Assembly: GCF_010731855.1 (NCBI RefSeq)
Contig: NZ_AP022620.1
Coordinates: 1,116,001-1,180,000 of the forward strand
Direction: 5' to 3'
DNA length: 64,000 bases
DNA from: Mycolicibacterium anyangense
Lineage (GTDB): Bacteria; Actinomycetota; Actinomycetes; Mycobacteriales; Mycobacteriaceae
Shown: positions 45,482 through 55,360 of the stretch, in pieces
Numbering within the stretch: position 1 is the stretch's first letter
Layout of the letters: each line of letters opens with the position of its first letter
Notes under the pieces: generated by a model
Database searches by the model: none
Told to the model about the DNA's origin: nothing
The model's input: the letters and a program-made list of their open reading frames with translations, nothing else
Position numbers and translations under genes: made by a program

Positions 45482-45892
45482 TTACAGCGGAGGCGCGTCT
45501 TGTCGAGGCCGCAATTCGGAGAGTTTGGGGACAGTTCGTAAAGTCATGCGGGAATTAATTGTCGTAACCGTAAATGCGGGAGATTCGACATATTGCCGTA
45601 CTTCGTCCCGGCTCATCAGTCCGAATCGAATCTGCAGGTCGGGATAGTTCAAGCCGAATCGACCCGAGACCAGGCGCAGCTCTTCGGCATTCGGATAATC
45701 GCGCTCCTTGATCCGGCGATAGTACGTCGAGCTGGACGTACCCAGCGCGTCGTAGATGTCCTTCGCATCGACGTCACCGTCGAGGAGGTACTCGAGGAGC
45801 GCTTTGAGCTGTCTGCCGTTTTCGTCAGTCCTGGGCACCAAATCACGATACCCGAACTCCCGGTAATGGGTATTGGCATCCGGGGGCGGCAC
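45482..45892 (-). CDS. Small helix-turn-helix regulator
   Basis: A 136-residue protein with an XRE-like helix-turn-helix at about residues 40-75 (AKDIYDALGTSSSTYYRRI) followed by a helical segment (EELRLVSGRFGLNYPDL) and a polar tail. The first 18 residues may not be translated: GTG 45838 (VPRTDENG) is an alternative to GTG 45892, and neither has a clear Shine-Dalgarno. GC content is lower than in neighbouring genes. It is divergent from the gene at 45973 across a region with repeated TGGGAAT elements, and probably regulates itself and the 7-TM gene. Confidence 0.7.
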   Translation of the reverse strand: MPPPDANTHYREFGYRDLVPRTDENGRQLKALLEYLLDGDVDAKDIYDALGTSSSTYYRRIKERDYPNAEELRLVSGRFGLNYPDLQIRFGLMSRDEVRQYVESPAFTVTTINSRMTLRTVPKLSELRPRQDAPPL

Positions 45893-45926
45893 GAAATTGA
45901 ATTAATTGACACTGGCGTCACAGTTA

Positions 45927-45953
45927 TGGGAATGGTCTCCCGATTTTGGGAAT
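45927..45953. promoter_or_regulatory. Repeat/dyad element between divergent genes
   Basis: TGGGAAT occurs at 45927-45933 and again at 45947-45953, 20 bases apart, with TCCC at 45938-45941 forming a dyad with the GGGA of the second copy (48-51). It lies 35 to 61 bases upstream of the HTH start. Two turns of the helix separate the copies, so both face the same side of DNA. It is a plausible autoregulatory operator. Confidence 0.4.
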
Positions 45954-45972
45954 CGCCCGCTACGGTGGGGGC

Positions 45973-46566
45973 ATGGTTGCTCCTCCCGTGACCAACCCGT
46001 CGAGCAACGTGCGGGTAGTCGACGAAGAAATTGCAGGTCTGCCGGGACCGGAAGACATGGTCGTGATGGCGGTGCCCTTGAGCCGCGATCTGACCGACGA
46101 GCTGGACGGAGCGCTGGCATCGACGGCCGTCGGGCTCGAGGAACTCCTGTTGGCGGCGCTGGGCCGGGCCATTGCCCGCACGATCGGTGTCGGGGTGGTG
46201 ACGGTCGGCGGACTGACCGCGGTCCATCCCATCCGGCTGGCATGTGCGCTGGAGTCCACCCTCGACGCCGACGGCATGGTGGACGAGGTGCGCCGTGCGC
46301 TGGTGGCCCCGCCGCAGGGCACCCACGGTCCGGCCGACGTGATGTTCTCGTTCCTCGGAATGGTGCCTGACCCGGCCCTGGGTCCGTTGCATCTGACCGA
46401 CGGTCCGGCGCTGAGCGTGCTGGCCTTCCGGGCTGGCGGGATGCTGGCGATGGATTGGTGGTACGACGGCCGCAGGCTGGATGCCTGCACGGTCGAGGAA
46501 CTGGCCGCCCAGTTCCGGCTCGGCCTGATCGGGCTCACGTCAGAGATCACTCCGGTCTGCGGCTAG
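45973..46566 (+). CDS. Fragment resembling the C-terminal lobe of an NRPS condensation/epimerisation domain
   Basis: A 197-residue protein from ATG 45973. The central and C-terminal part has the layout of the second lobe of condensation-type domains: an ALGRAIARTIGVG helix, then FSFLGMVPD (compare FNYLG in epimerisation domains) and a closing LAFRAGGMLAMDWWYDGRRL with the two-stranded latch. The catalytic HHxxxDG half is absent, so it cannot catalyse condensation by itself. It may be a remnant of an NRPS gene or a domesticated accessory protein. It lies between the lipid locus and the ileS leader, reading toward ileS. Confidence 0.6.
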   Translation: MVAPPVTNPSSNVRVVDEEIAGLPGPEDMVVMAVPLSRDLTDELDGALASTAVGLEELLLAALGRAIARTIGVGVVTVGGLTAVHPIRLACALESTLDADGMVDEVRRALVAPPQGTHGPADVMFSFLGMVPDPALGPLHLTDGPALSVLAFRAGGMLAMDWWYDGRRLDACTVEELAAQFRLGLIGLTSEITPVCG

Positions 46567-46776
46567 AATTCCTCCATCGGCACCGATCCGGCCATCACCG
46601 GGGAGCCTTCGGAAGAACCGCCCGTGCACCGGGCTCAGTAGACCCGAACGGGCGGGCCCGTCACAGCCTGCAATGAGCGACCCTTCGTGGGTAAGCGGGG
46701 TGGTACCGCGGCGCTCGCGCACCAGCGCGTCGTCGTCCCCGTGCCTGAGATCCGGCACAGGAGACGAGCGCACATC
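46567..46776 (+). promoter_or_regulatory. ileS T-box riboswitch, translational type
   Basis: The T-box signature GGGGTGGTACCGCGG lies at 46697-46711, and an ATC at 46594-46596 in a stem-loop (CCGATCCGGCC region) fits an isoleucine specifier. Downstream, GCGC 46725-46728 with TCGTC 46730-46734 can pair perfectly with GACGAGCGC at 46763-46771, and GTGCC 46741-46745 with GGCAC 46754-46758. The Shine-Dalgarno AGGAGA at 46759-46764 is trapped between these stems, 12 bases before the GTG. No terminator U-run is present. Uncharged tRNA-Ile would stabilise the alternative fold and free the ribosome site. Known actinobacterial ileS T-boxes work this way. Confidence 0.93.
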
Positions 46777-49700
46777 GTGACCGAGAACGGCTACCCCAAG
46801 GTCGGCGGCTCACCCCACTTCCCGACACTCGAGCATGAGGTCCTGGACTACTGGGCCGCTGACGACACCTTCCGGGCCAGCATCGCCAACCGCGCGGACG
46901 CCGAAGAGTACGTCTTCTACGACGGCCCGCCGTTCGCCAACGGCCTGCCGCACTACGGCCACCTGCTGACCGGCTACGTCAAGGACATCGTGCCGCGGTA
47001 CCGCACCATGCGCGGCTACAAGGTGGAGCGCCGATTCGGCTGGGACACCCACGGGCTGCCCGCCGAACTCGAGGTGCAGCGTCAACTCGGGATCACCGAC
47101 AAGGCGCAGATCGAAGAGATGGGCATCGAGAAGTTCAACGACGCCTGCCGTGCCTCGGTGCTCAAATACACTGGCGAGTGGCGCGACTATGTGACCCGCC
47201 AGGCCCGCTGGGTCGATTTCGACAACGATTACAAGACGCTGGACCTGTCGTTCATGGAGTCGGTGATCTGGGCGTTCAAGCAGCTGTGGGACAAGGGCCT
47301 GGCGTACGAGGGGGTGCGCGTCCTGCCGTACTGCTGGAACGACGAGACCCCGCTGTCCAGCCACGAGCTGCGGATGGACGACGACGTCTACCAGAGCCGC
47401 CAGGATCCGGCGATCACCGTGGGCTTCCGGGTGGCTGCGCCGGGATCCGATCTGGATGGCGCCTACCTGGTGGTCTGGACCACCACGCCGTGGACCCTGC
47501 CGTCCAACCAGGCCGTTGCGGTCAATCCGGACGTCACGTATGTCGTTGTGCGCGTTGATGATCGGCGTCTGGTGCTTGCGCAGGCCCGGCTGGCCGCCTA
47601 TGCCCGTGAACTCGGTGCGGAACCCGAGATCCTGGCCACGGTGCCGGGCGAGCAACTACTGGGTCTGCGGTACCTGCCGCCGTTCCCCTACTTCGCGGAT
47701 TCCGCCAACGCGTTCCAGGTGTTGCGCGGGGACTTCGTGACCACCGAGGACGGCACCGGGATCGTCCATATGGCGCCCGCCTACGGCGAGGACGACAAGG
47801 CCACCACCGACACCGTCGGCATCGTGCCGGTCACCCCGGTGGACTCCAAGGGCCGCTTCGACGCCTCGGTGTCGGACTACCAGGGCCAGCACGTGTTCGA
47901 CGCCAACCCGCAGATCATCCGGGACCTCAAGAACGGCACCGCCGCGGCCGCGGTCAACGCCCCGGTACTGATCCGCCACGAGACCTACGAGCACTCCTAT
48001 CCACACTGCTGGCGGTGCCGCAACCCGCTGATCTACCGCGCGGTGTCGTCGTGGTTCGTCAAGGTCACCGAGTTCCGCGACCGGATGGTGGAGCTCAACC
48101 AGGAGATCACCTGGTACCCCGAACATGTCAAGGACGGCCAGTTCGGCAAGTGGCTCTCCGGTGCACGGGACTGGTCGATCTCACGAAACCGCTACTGGGG
48201 CACGCCGATTCCGGTGTGGGTGTCCGACGATCCGGCGTATCCGCGGATCGACGTGTACGGCAGTCTCGATGAGCTGGAGCATGACTTCGGGGTGCGCCCG
48301 GACAACCTGCACCGGCCCTACATCGACGAGCTGACCCGGCCCAACCCCGACGATCCCACCGGCCGTTCCACCATGCGCCGCATCGAGGATGTCTTCGACG
48401 TCTGGTTCGACTCGGGCTCGATGCCGTACGCCCAGGTGCACTATCCGTTCGAGAACGACGCGTGGTTCGCCGGCGGCGACGGTGAGGACGCACACTTCCC
48501 GGGCGACTTCATCGTCGAGTACATCGGGCAGACCCGCGGCTGGTTCTACACCCTGCACGTGCTGGCCACCGCGTTGTTCGACAGGCCGGCGTTCAAAACC
48601 TGTGTCTCGCATGGCATCGTGCTGGGCAATGACGGCGCGAAGATGAGCAAGTCGCTGCGCAACTATCCCGATGTCAACGAGGTCTTCGACCGCGACGGCT
48701 CCGATGCCATGCGCTGGTTCCTGATGGCCTCGCCGATCTTGCGCGGCGGCAACCTGATCGTCACCGAACAGGGCATCCGCGAAGGTGTCCGGCAGGTGCT
48801 GCTGCCACTGTGGAACGCCTACAGCTTCCTCACCCTGTACGCGCCGAAAAAGGGCACCTGGCGCACGGATTCGACCAATGTGCTGGACCGCTACATCCTC
48901 GCCAAGCTGGCCGTGTTGCGCGACGACCTGACCGCGGCGATGGACGTCTGCGACATCTCCGGCGCCTGCGAGCTTCTTCGCCAGTTCACCGAGGCGCTGA
49001 CCAACTGGTACGTCCGGCGGTCGAGGTCACGGTTCTGGGAAGAGGACGCCGATGCCATCGACACCCTGCACACCGTGCTGGAGGTGATCACCAGGCTGGC
49101 CGCGCCGCTGCTGCCGATGGCCACCGAGGTGATCTGGCGGGGTATCACCGGCGGGCGCTCGGTACACCTGACCGACTGGCCGCAGGAGGGTGTCGTCCCC
49201 GCCGACCCTGCGTTGGTGGCCGCCATGGACCAGGTGCGCGACGTCTGCTCGACGGCGTCCTCGCTGCGCAAGGCCAAGAAGCTGCGGGTGCGCTTGCCGT
49301 TGCCGAAACTGACTGTGGCCGTCGACAATCCGCAGAGTCTTGAACCATTCGCGGACCTGATCGCCGACGAGCTGAACGTCAAGGCCGTCGAGCTCACCGA
49401 CGACGTGCCCGCCTACGGCCGCTTCGAGCTCGCGGTCAACGCCCGCGCTGCCGGACCACGCATCGGCAAGGATGTCCAGGCCGCGATCAAGGCCGTCAAG
49501 GCCGGCGATTACGTCCTCAACGCCGACGGCACGCTCACCGCGGGGCCGGCCGTGCTGCTTCCCGAGGAGTTCACCGCCAAGCTGGTCGCCGCGGACGCCG
49601 AATGGACCGCAGCCCTGCCGGACGGCGCCGGCCTGGTGGTACTCGACGGCACGGTCACCCCGGAGCTGGAGGCCGAGGGCTGGGCCAAGGACCGCATCCG

Positions 49701-49911
49701 CGAACTCCAGGATCTGCGAAAGTCGACCGGCCTGGAGGTCAGCGACCGGATCCGCGTCGTGATCTCGGTGCCCACCGACCATGAGGCCTGGGCTCGCACG
49801 CACCGCGAGCTGATCGCCGGCGAGATCCTGGCGACCAGCTTCGAGTTCGGTGAGCCCGTCGACGGCACCGAGATCGGCGACGGCGTGCGGGTGGCGATCG
49901 CCAAGGCCTGA
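46777..49911 (+). CDS. ileS: Isoleucyl-tRNA synthetase (eukaryote-like type)
   Basis: A 1044-residue class I synthetase. The HIGH motif is H59-Y-G-H62 ([12 protein letters not shown]) and KMSKS is K622-M-S-K-S626. An editing domain lies at about residues 190-390 and the anticodon-binding domain follows KMSKS. The size and motif context match the eukaryote-like IleRS found in mycobacteria, a type associated with natural mupirocin resistance. The GTG at 46777 is the correct start, since [11 protein letters not shown] begins the family N-terminus and the upstream frame is T-box leader. It charges tRNA-Ile and is controlled by that leader. Confidence 0.97.
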   Translation: MTENGYPKVGGSPHFPTLEHEVLDYWAADDTFRASIANRADAEEYVFYDGPPFANGLPHYGHLLTGYVKDIVPRYRTMRGYKVERRFGWDTHGLPAELEVQRQLGITDKAQIEEMGIEKFNDACRASVLKYTGEWRDYVTRQARWVDFDNDYKTLDLSFMESVIWAFKQLWDKGLAYEGVRVLPYCWNDETPLSSHELRMDDDVYQSRQDPAITVGFRVAAPGSDLDGAYLVVWTTTPWTLPSNQAVAVNPDVTYVVVRVDDRRLVLAQARLAAYARELGAEPEILATVPGEQLLGLRYLPPFPYFADSANAFQVLRGDFVTTEDGTGIVHMAPAYGEDDKATTDTVGIVPVTPVDSKGRFDASVSDYQGQHVFDANPQIIRDLKNGTAAAAVNAPVLIRHETYEHSYPHCWRCRNPLIYRAVSSWFVKVTEFRDRMVELNQEITWYPEHVKDGQFGKWLSGARDWSISRNRYWGTPIPVWVSDDPAYPRIDVYGSLDELEHDFGVRPDNLHRPYIDELTRPNPDDPTGRSTMRRIEDVFDVWFDSGSMPYAQVHYPFENDAWFAGGDGEDAHFPGDFIVEYIGQTRGWFYTLHVLATALFDRPAFKTCVSHGIVLGNDGAKMSKSLRNYPDVNEVFDRDGSDAMRWFLMASPILRGGNLIVTEQGIREGVRQVLLPLWNAYSFLTLYAPKKGTWRTDSTNVLDRYILAKLAVLRDDLTAAMDVCDISGACELLRQFTEALTNWYVRRSRSRFWEEDADAIDTLHTVLEVITRLAAPLLPMATEVIWRGITGGRSVHLTDWPQEGVVPADPALVAAMDQVRDVCSTASSLRKAKKLRVRLPLPKLTVAVDNPQSLEPFADLIADELNVKAVELTDDVPAYGRFELAVNARAAGPRIGKDVQAAIKAVKAGDYVLNADGTLTAGPAVLLPEEFTAKLVAADAEWTAALPDGAGLVVLDGTVTPELEAEGWAKDRIRELQDLRKSTGLEVSDRIRVVISVPTDHEAWARTHRELIAGEILATSFEFGEPVDGTEIGDGVRVAIAKA

Positions 49912-49936
49912 CCGCCCGTGGCAATACCATCGACCC

Positions 49937-51310
49937 GTGGAGCGCTGGGTCCTGCATTTCGACATGGATGCGTTCTTCGCATCCGTCGAGCAGCTGACCC
50001 GGCCCACGCTGCGCGGGCGCCCGGTCCTGGTCGGCGGTCTCGGTGGCCGTGGGGTGGTGGCCGGCGCCAGCTATGAGGCCCGGGTGTTCGGAGCCCGCTC
50101 GGCCATGCCGATGCATCAAGCCCGCCGCATGGTCGGTGCCGCAGCCGTGGTGCTGCCGCCGCGCGGGGTGGTCTACGGCGTGGCCAGCCGTCGCGTCCTG
50201 GACACCGTCCGCGCGATGGTCCCGGTCCTCGAACAGCTGTCCTTCGACGAGGCGTTCGGCGAGCCGGCCGAATTGGTGGGCGCCTCCGCCGCGGATGTCG
50301 AGCAGTTCTGCATTCAGCTGCGTCGCCGAGTCCGGGAGGAGACCGGACTGGTGGCCTCCGTCGGCGCCGGATCGGGCAAGCAGATCGCCAAAATCGCCTC
50401 CGATCTGGCCAAGCCGGACGGTCTGCGGGTGGTCCACCGCGACGAGGAACGAATGCTGCTCGACGGGCTGCCGGTGCGACGGCTGTGGGGCATCGGCCCG
50501 GTCGCCGAAGAGAAGCTGCACCGGCTGGGCATCGAGACCATCGGCCAACTCGCGGCGCTGCGGGACACCGAGGCGGCCAGCATCCTGGGGGCGACGATCG
50601 GGCCCGCGCTGCACCGGCTGGCCCGCGGTATCGATGACCGGCCGGTCGCCGAGCGGGCCGAGGCCAAGCAGATCAGCGCCGAATCCACCTTCGCCGTGGA
50701 CCTCACCACGATCGAGCAGCTCCGTGAGGCCGCTGGCCCCATCGCCGAGCATGCCCACCGGCGGCTCGAGCGCGACGGCCGGGGTGCCCGTACCGTCACG
50801 GTCAAGCTCAAGAAGACCGATATGAGCACGCTGACCCGCTCGGCCACCCTGCCGTATGCGACCGCTGACATGGGTACCCTGACCGCCACCGCCCGCCGGC
50901 TGCTGCTCGACCCGCGTGAGGTGGGGCCCATTCGGCTTCTCGGCGTTGGCTTTTCGGGGCTCTCCGATGTCCGTCAGGAGTCGCTGTTCCCCGACCTGGA
51001 CCAGCAGGAGGCCGAGCTCTCCGACACCCAGATCCCGCTGGCCGAACCCGAGCCCGATGCGGGCGGCTGGCGCATCGGCGACGACGTGCATCACCGGCAG
51101 CTCGGTCACGGCTGGGTGCAGGGCGCCGGACACGGGGTGGTCAGCGTGCGGTTCGAGACCCGCAGCAGCGGCCCCGGCGTGATGCGTACCTTCCCCATCC
51201 AGGACGTCGAGCTGGCCCGGGCCAACCCGGTGGACAGCCTGGACTGGCCAGAGTTTCTGGCTGACCTGGACCGGTCAGCCCCAGCGTCCGACGACGTCGC
51301 CCACGGGTAG
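49937..51310 (+). CDS. dinB: Y-family DNA polymerase IV
   Basis: A 457-residue translesion polymerase, equivalent to DinX (Rv1537) by position after ileS. Catalytic acids are D9 ([13 protein letters not shown]) and D104-E105 (SFDEAFG). The HhH region ([18 protein letters not shown]) and the little-finger domain follow. QESLF near residue 350 is a good sliding-clamp-binding motif, and about 100 further residues form an extra C-terminal domain with [16 protein letters not shown] sequence ([12 protein letters not shown]). The GTG start at 49937 begins VERWVLHFD. The end overlaps the convergent ansA gene by 36 bases. Confidence 0.94.
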   Translation: MERWVLHFDMDAFFASVEQLTRPTLRGRPVLVGGLGGRGVVAGASYEARVFGARSAMPMHQARRMVGAAAVVLPPRGVVYGVASRRVLDTVRAMVPVLEQLSFDEAFGEPAELVGASAADVEQFCIQLRRRVREETGLVASVGAGSGKQIAKIASDLAKPDGLRVVHRDEERMLLDGLPVRRLWGIGPVAEEKLHRLGIETIGQLAALRDTEAASILGATIGPALHRLARGIDDRPVAERAEAKQISAESTFAVDLTTIEQLREAAGPIAEHAHRRLERDGRGARTVTVKLKKTDMSTLTRSATLPYATADMGTLTATARRLLLDPREVGPIRLLGVGFSGLSDVRQESLFPDLDQQEAELSDTQIPLAEPEPDAGGWRIGDDVHHRQLGHGWVQGAGHGVVSVRFETRSSGPGVMRTFPIQDVELARANPVDSLDWPEFLADLDRSAPASDDVAHG

Positions 51311-52192
51311 ACCCAGACTCAGCGCCACCATCAGCAGCACCCGGGCCTGACTGGTCCGCAGTCGCGGCACCATCACCGCACCGGCGGACACCAGGTCGTG
51401 GCCGGGACCGTAGACCGCGTCGGTGCGCCCACCCGGCACCCGGGTCGTGACCACCACGGCCACCCCGGCGTCGCAGGCCCGCCGCACCGCGTCGACGACG
51501 GGCACCCCGGCATTGCCCGCTCCCATCGCCTCGAGCGCCAGGCCACGGGCTCCGGCCGCGACGAACGCGTCGATCGCCACGGCGTCGGCACCCGGGTAGG
51601 CCGAGACGATGTCCACCCGAGGCACATCCCGCACGGCGCCCAGGATCGGACGATCCGCCCGGCCGCTGATCGACACCGTCCCGTCGTGCACGGTCCCGAG
51701 CACGCTGCCGCCGAACAGTCTGGCACCGCCCACCTTCGTGGTGCCCAGCGGCGCGAACACCGATCCGGCAAAGCAGATCAGGACGCCCGGCTCACGGGCC
51801 TGCGGGCTGGCGGCCACGGCCAGGGCGTCGCGCAGATTCCCGGGGCCGTCGGCGTCGGGGGAGTCGGCCGAGCGGGCCGCCCCGGTCAGCACCACGGGCA
51901 CCGACCCGGTGTAGGTCAGCGCCAGCCAGAGCGCCGTCTCCTCCAGAGAGTCGGTGCCGTGGGTGACGACGACGCCGTCGGCGCCGCCGTCGGCAGCCGC
52001 CGTCACCGCCGCCGAGATCGTCAGCCAATCCGCCGGCGTGAGCCGCGAGGAATCGACGTTGAGCACGTCGACGGTCTCGGCGCCGGTGCCCGCGGTCAGT
52101 GCGGCGCCGCGGTGCACCGGACGCAGCACGCCGTGCGCGTCGGCGCTGGTCGCGATCGTCCCGCCGGTGGTCACGACGACGAGTCGGGGCAT
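51275..52192 (-). CDS. ansA: L-asparaginase
   Basis: A 305-residue asparaginase of the bacterial type I/II fold. The first catalytic threonine is in [11 protein letters not shown] and the second in [12 protein letters not shown], with the ALEAMGAGN segment further on. It hydrolyses asparagine to aspartate and ammonia. There is no signal peptide, so it is cytoplasmic. It matches Rv1538c in position and orientation between dinX and lspA. Confidence 0.95.
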   Translation of the reverse strand: MPRLVVVTTGGTIATSADAHGVLRPVHRGAALTAGTGAETVDVLNVDSSRLTPADWLTISAAVTAAADGGADGVVVTHGTDSLEETALWLALTYTGSVPVVLTGAARSADSPDADGPGNLRDALAVAASPQAREPGVLICFAGSVFAPLGTTKVGGARLFGGSVLGTVHDGTVSISGRADRPILGAVRDVPRVDIVSAYPGADAVAIDAFVAAGARGLALEAMGAGNAGVPVVDAVRRACDAGVAVVVTTRVPGGRTDAVYGPGHDLVSAGAVMVPRLRTSQARVLLMVALSLGLPVGDVVGRWG

Positions 52193-52256
52193 GCCGACAT
52201 CATGTCAGCATCGGCCGGGGCGTGGCCGGCGGAGCAGGCTAGGGAATGATGGGGGC

Positions 52257-52841
52257 GTGAGCGAGGAAACCACGGGAGGCACCGAACCGGTGACCGAGGC
52301 GGCCGGGGAGCAGACCGGCCGACCGCCGGTGCGACGCCGGTTGACGTTGCTGCTGTCGGTCGCGGGTGTGGTCCTGGCCCTGGACGTGGTGACCAAGGTG
52401 CTCGCGGTCAAGCTGCTCACCCCGGGCCAGCCGGTGTCGATCATCGGCGACACAGTGACCTGGACGCTGGTGCGCAACTCCGGCGCGGCCTTCTCGATGG
52501 CCACCGGCTACACCTGGGTACTGACCCTGGTCGCCACCGGCGTGGTGGTCGGCATCTTCTGGATGGGCCGGCGGTTGGTGAACCCGTGGTGGGCGGTCGG
52601 GCTGGGCATGATCCTGGGCGGCGCGCTGGGCAACCTGGTCGACCGGTTCTTCCGTTCGCCGGGCCCGCTGCGCGGCCACGTCGTCGACTTCCTCTCCATC
52701 GGCTGGTGGCCGGTGTTCAACGTGGCCGACCCGGCCGTGGTCGGCGGCGCCATCCTGCTGGTCGGGTTGTCGCTGTTCGGCTATGACTTCGATACCACCG
52801 GTAGGCGCACCGGCTCGGCGACCGACGAGTCCACGTCCTGA
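52257..52841 (+). CDS. lspA: Lipoprotein signal peptidase
   Basis: A 194-residue integral membrane aspartyl peptidase that removes signal peptides from prolipoproteins. After a hydrophilic N-terminus of about 35 residues, four membrane segments follow. The conserved boxes are [13 protein letters not shown], the catalytic aspartate in GALGNLVDR and the second in FNVADPAVV. The GTG start at 52257 (VSEETTGG) fits the family; the longer frame runs over the ansA promoter. Its stop overlaps the start of the pseudouridine synthase gene. Confidence 0.95.
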   Translation: MSEETTGGTEPVTEAAGEQTGRPPVRRRLTLLLSVAGVVLALDVVTKVLAVKLLTPGQPVSIIGDTVTWTLVRNSGAAFSMATGYTWVLTLVATGVVVGIFWMGRRLVNPWWAVGLGMILGGALGNLVDRFFRSPGPLRGHVVDFLSIGWWPVFNVADPAVVGGAILLVGLSLFGYDFDTTGRRTGSATDESTS

Positions 52842-53767
52842 TGACCGAACGGTCGATGCCGGTCCCCGAGGGTCTGGCCGGTATGCGCGTCGACGCGGGG
52901 CTGTCCAGACTGCTGGGCCTGTCCCGCACCGCTGCTGCGGCGATCGCCGAGGACGGCGGGGTGGAGATCGACGGTGTCGTGGTCGGCAAGTCCGACCGAC
53001 TGGAAGCCGGGGCGTGGCTGCGCGTGACGTTGCCCGAACCACCCGCGCCGCCGGAGAACACGCCCGTCGAGATCGAGGGCATGACGATCCTGTATTCCGA
53101 CGACGACATCGTCGCCGTCGACAAACCGCCGGGGGTGGCCGCCCACGCCACCGTCGGCTGGCACGGCCCCACCGTGCTCGGCGGCCTGGCCGCGGCCGGC
53201 TTTCGGATCAGCACCTCGGGGATCCATGAGCGCCAGGGCATCGTGCACCGCCTCGACGTCGGCACCTCCGGGGTGATGGTCGTGGCGCTCTCCGAGCGGG
53301 CGTACACCCTGCTCAAGCGGGCGTTCAAGCAGCGGACCGTCGACAAGCGGTATCACGCCGTGGTGCAGGGACATCCGGATCCCTCCAGCGGCACCATCGA
53401 CGCGCCGATCGGCAGGCACCGCGGCCATGACTGGAAGTTCGCGGTCACCGAGACCGGCAGGCACAGCATCACCCACTACGACACCGTCGAGATGTTCCGG
53501 GCGGCAAGCCTTCTCGACATCCACCTGGAGACCGGCCGCACCCATCAAATCCGGGTGCACTTCTCGGCGCTGCATCATCCCTGCGCGGGCGATCTGACCT
53601 ACGGCGCCGATCCGGTGCTGGCCAAGCGGCTCGGTCTGGAGCGGCAGTGGCTGCACGCCCGCTCACTGGCCTTCGCCCATCCCGCCGACGGCAGGCGTAT
53701 CGAGATCACCAGCCCCTATCCGGCGGATCTGCAGCACGCACTGGACGTGTTGCGCGCCGACTCGTGA
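52841..53767 (+). CDS. RluD-family pseudouridine synthase
   Basis: A 308-residue RNA pseudouridine synthase. An S4-like RNA-binding domain occupies about residues 10-75, followed by the catalytic domain with the aspartate motif [15 protein letters not shown] (about residues 140-154) and the GRTHQIRVH segment. It modifies uridines in 23S rRNA, probably those of helix 69 if it is the RluD orthologue. Corresponds to Rv1540. ATG overlaps the lspA stop and its own stop overlaps the next GTG. Confidence 0.94.
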   Translation: MTERSMPVPEGLAGMRVDAGLSRLLGLSRTAAAAIAEDGGVEIDGVVVGKSDRLEAGAWLRVTLPEPPAPPENTPVEIEGMTILYSDDDIVAVDKPPGVAAHATVGWHGPTVLGGLAAAGFRISTSGIHERQGIVHRLDVGTSGVMVVALSERAYTLLKRAFKQRTVDKRYHAVVQGHPDPSSGTIDAPIGRHRGHDWKFAVTETGRHSITHYDTVEMFRAASLLDIHLETGRTHQIRVHFSALHHPCAGDLTYGADPVLAKRLGLERQWLHARSLAFAHPADGRRIEITSPYPADLQHALDVLRADS

Positions 53768-54708
53768 CGTCGCCGGGGCAGCAGAAGTCGACGTCGCAGG
53801 GCCTGCTGTTCGGGATCGGCGCCTACGCCTCGTGGGGGTTGTTCCCGGCGTTCTTCCCGCTGCTGAAACCCGCTGGCGCGCTTGAGGTCCTGGCACACCG
53901 CATCGTGTGGACCCTGCTGCTGATGGTCGCCGTGCTGGTGGTGATGCGCCGGCTGGCCGACATTCGCACCATCACCGGGCGCACCTGGCTGCAGCTGATC
54001 TGTGCCTCTGCGCTGGTGTCGGCCAACTGGCTCATCTACGTCTACGCCGTGAACAACGGCCACGTCGTCGATGCCGCGCTCGGGTATTTCATCAACCCGT
54101 TGGTCAGCGTCCTACTGGGTGTGGTCCTCTTCCGGGAGCGACTGAGCCGGGCCCAGACCGCCGCGGTGCTGATCGCGCTGGCGGCGGTGATCTTGCTCGG
54201 CGTCGAGGTGGGTGGGCCGCCGCTGATCGCGCTCGGGCTGGCGCTCACCTTCGGGCTGTACGGCGCGGTGAAGAAGGTGGTGCCGGTCGATCCGCGGGTC
54301 AGCGTGGGGCTGGAGGCCGGGATCGCCGCCCCGTGTGCGATCGCCTACCTCGCGGTGATCGGGCTGACCGGGCACGGCCAGTTCACCACCCACGGTGCCG
54401 GGCACGTGGCGCTGACCGTGTTGTCAGGTCCGTTGACGGCGATCCCGCTGCTGTTCTTCGCGGCCGCCGCCCAGCGCCTGCCCTTGGTGACGTTGGGTCT
54501 GCTGATGTATCTGACCCCGGCGATGCAGATGACGTGGGGGGTGGTCGTCGGGCACGAGCCCATGCCGCCGGCCCGCTGGGTCGGCTTCGCGCTGATCTGG
54601 GTGGCGCTGGCCGTGTTCAGCGGCGACGCGCTGCGCCGCTCCGGTAGCTTCACGGGACAGTCCCAGCACCGAGCCCGAGGAACCGATGACCGAGACCAGT
54701 CGCCGTAA
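53764..54708 (+). CDS. rarD: RarD/EamA-family transporter
   Basis: A 314-residue drug/metabolite transporter with about ten membrane segments. [18 protein letters not shown] at the N-terminus, [11 protein letters not shown] and [28 protein letters not shown] (cut: [18 protein letters not shown]) are characteristic of the RarD group. Substrate unknown. The GTG start at 53764 overlaps the upstream stop (GTGA), and the end overlaps the following gene by 23 bases. Confidence 0.93.
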   Translation: MTSPGQQKSTSQGLLFGIGAYASWGLFPAFFPLLKPAGALEVLAHRIVWTLLLMVAVLVVMRRLADIRTITGRTWLQLICASALVSANWLIYVYAVNNGHVVDAALGYFINPLVSVLLGVVLFRERLSRAQTAAVLIALAAVILLGVEVGGPPLIALGLALTFGLYGAVKKVVPVDPRVSVGLEAGIAAPCAIAYLAVIGLTGHGQFTTHGAGHVALTVLSGPLTAIPLLFFAAAAQRLPLVTLGLLMYLTPAMQMTWGVVVGHEPMPPARWVGFALIWVALAVFSGDALRRSGSFTGQSQHRARGTDDRDQSP

Positions 54709-55273
54709 CCGGCGGATCCTGATCGCCATCACCGCGGCGCTGGCCGCCGCGGCGATCGTGCTTCCGGTGCTGGGTGTGCTGCTGGCACCGGCGATGACCA
54801 AGAACCAGCAGAGCACCCCGATCACGACCACGACGACCACACCGGTGCTGACCATCAAGCCGCTGGCGCTGCGGCCGGTCAACGGCGCGTTCGTGATCAA
54901 GCCGGAGGATTGCGTGCCACCGCCGCCCACACCGCCGGACCAGCCGCTGCGCACCTGCGACATCACCAAGACCGCCGTCTATGACCTGGCGCCGGAGGAT
55001 CTTCGCATCCAGCTCACCGACGTCGACGCGTTCCTGAACCCGCTGACCGGCAAGCAGATGGTGCAGATCACCATGACCAACGAGTCCACCGCGGATTTCG
55101 CCCGCTACACGGCCGCGCACCTCAATCAGCAGGTCGCGTTCGTGCGGTCCGGGATCGTCGTCTGGGGACCCAAGATCACCGAGCCGATCGACGGTCAGGT
55201 GCTGCAGTTGTCCGGTGAGGTGACCGCCGAACAGGCCAAGGAAATCGCCCGGATGCTGCGTGACGAGGCCTGA
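54686..55273 (+). CDS. Secreted/anchored protein resembling the SecD P1 head
   Basis: A 195-residue protein with an N-terminal membrane segment (about residues 11-33, IAITAALAAAAIVLPVLG) and a Thr/Pro-rich linker. The external domain (about 60-190) closely follows the first periplasmic head subdomain of SecD: LTDVDAFLNPLTGKQMVQITM, then FARYTAAHLNQQVAFVRSG and GQVLQLSGEVTAEQAKEIA; each is quoted from a separate stretch. No SecD transmembrane core follows. It may be a chaperone-like relative of SecD; function is unproven. No lipobox cysteine is evident. Confidence 0.72.
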   Translation: MTETSRRNRRILIAITAALAAAAIVLPVLGVLLAPAMTKNQQSTPITTTTTTPVLTIKPLALRPVNGAFVIKPEDCVPPPPTPPDQPLRTCDITKTAVYDLAPEDLRIQLTDVDAFLNPLTGKQMVQITMTNESTADFARYTAAHLNQQVAFVRSGIVVWGPKITEPIDGQVLQLSGEVTAEQAKEIARMLRDEA

Positions 55274-55360
55274 CCCGGGTGGGGGGGGGTGAACTCGCCG
55301 CGGGACACGTGCCGCGACACGCCCGAACGTGTCGGTCGGCGCCCCTAGACTGACGGGCCT

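Noticed and set aside
51275..51310. Overlap of dinB and ansA 3' ends
   Set aside because: Both reading frames are supported by conserved domains; convergent overlaps of this size are ordinary here.
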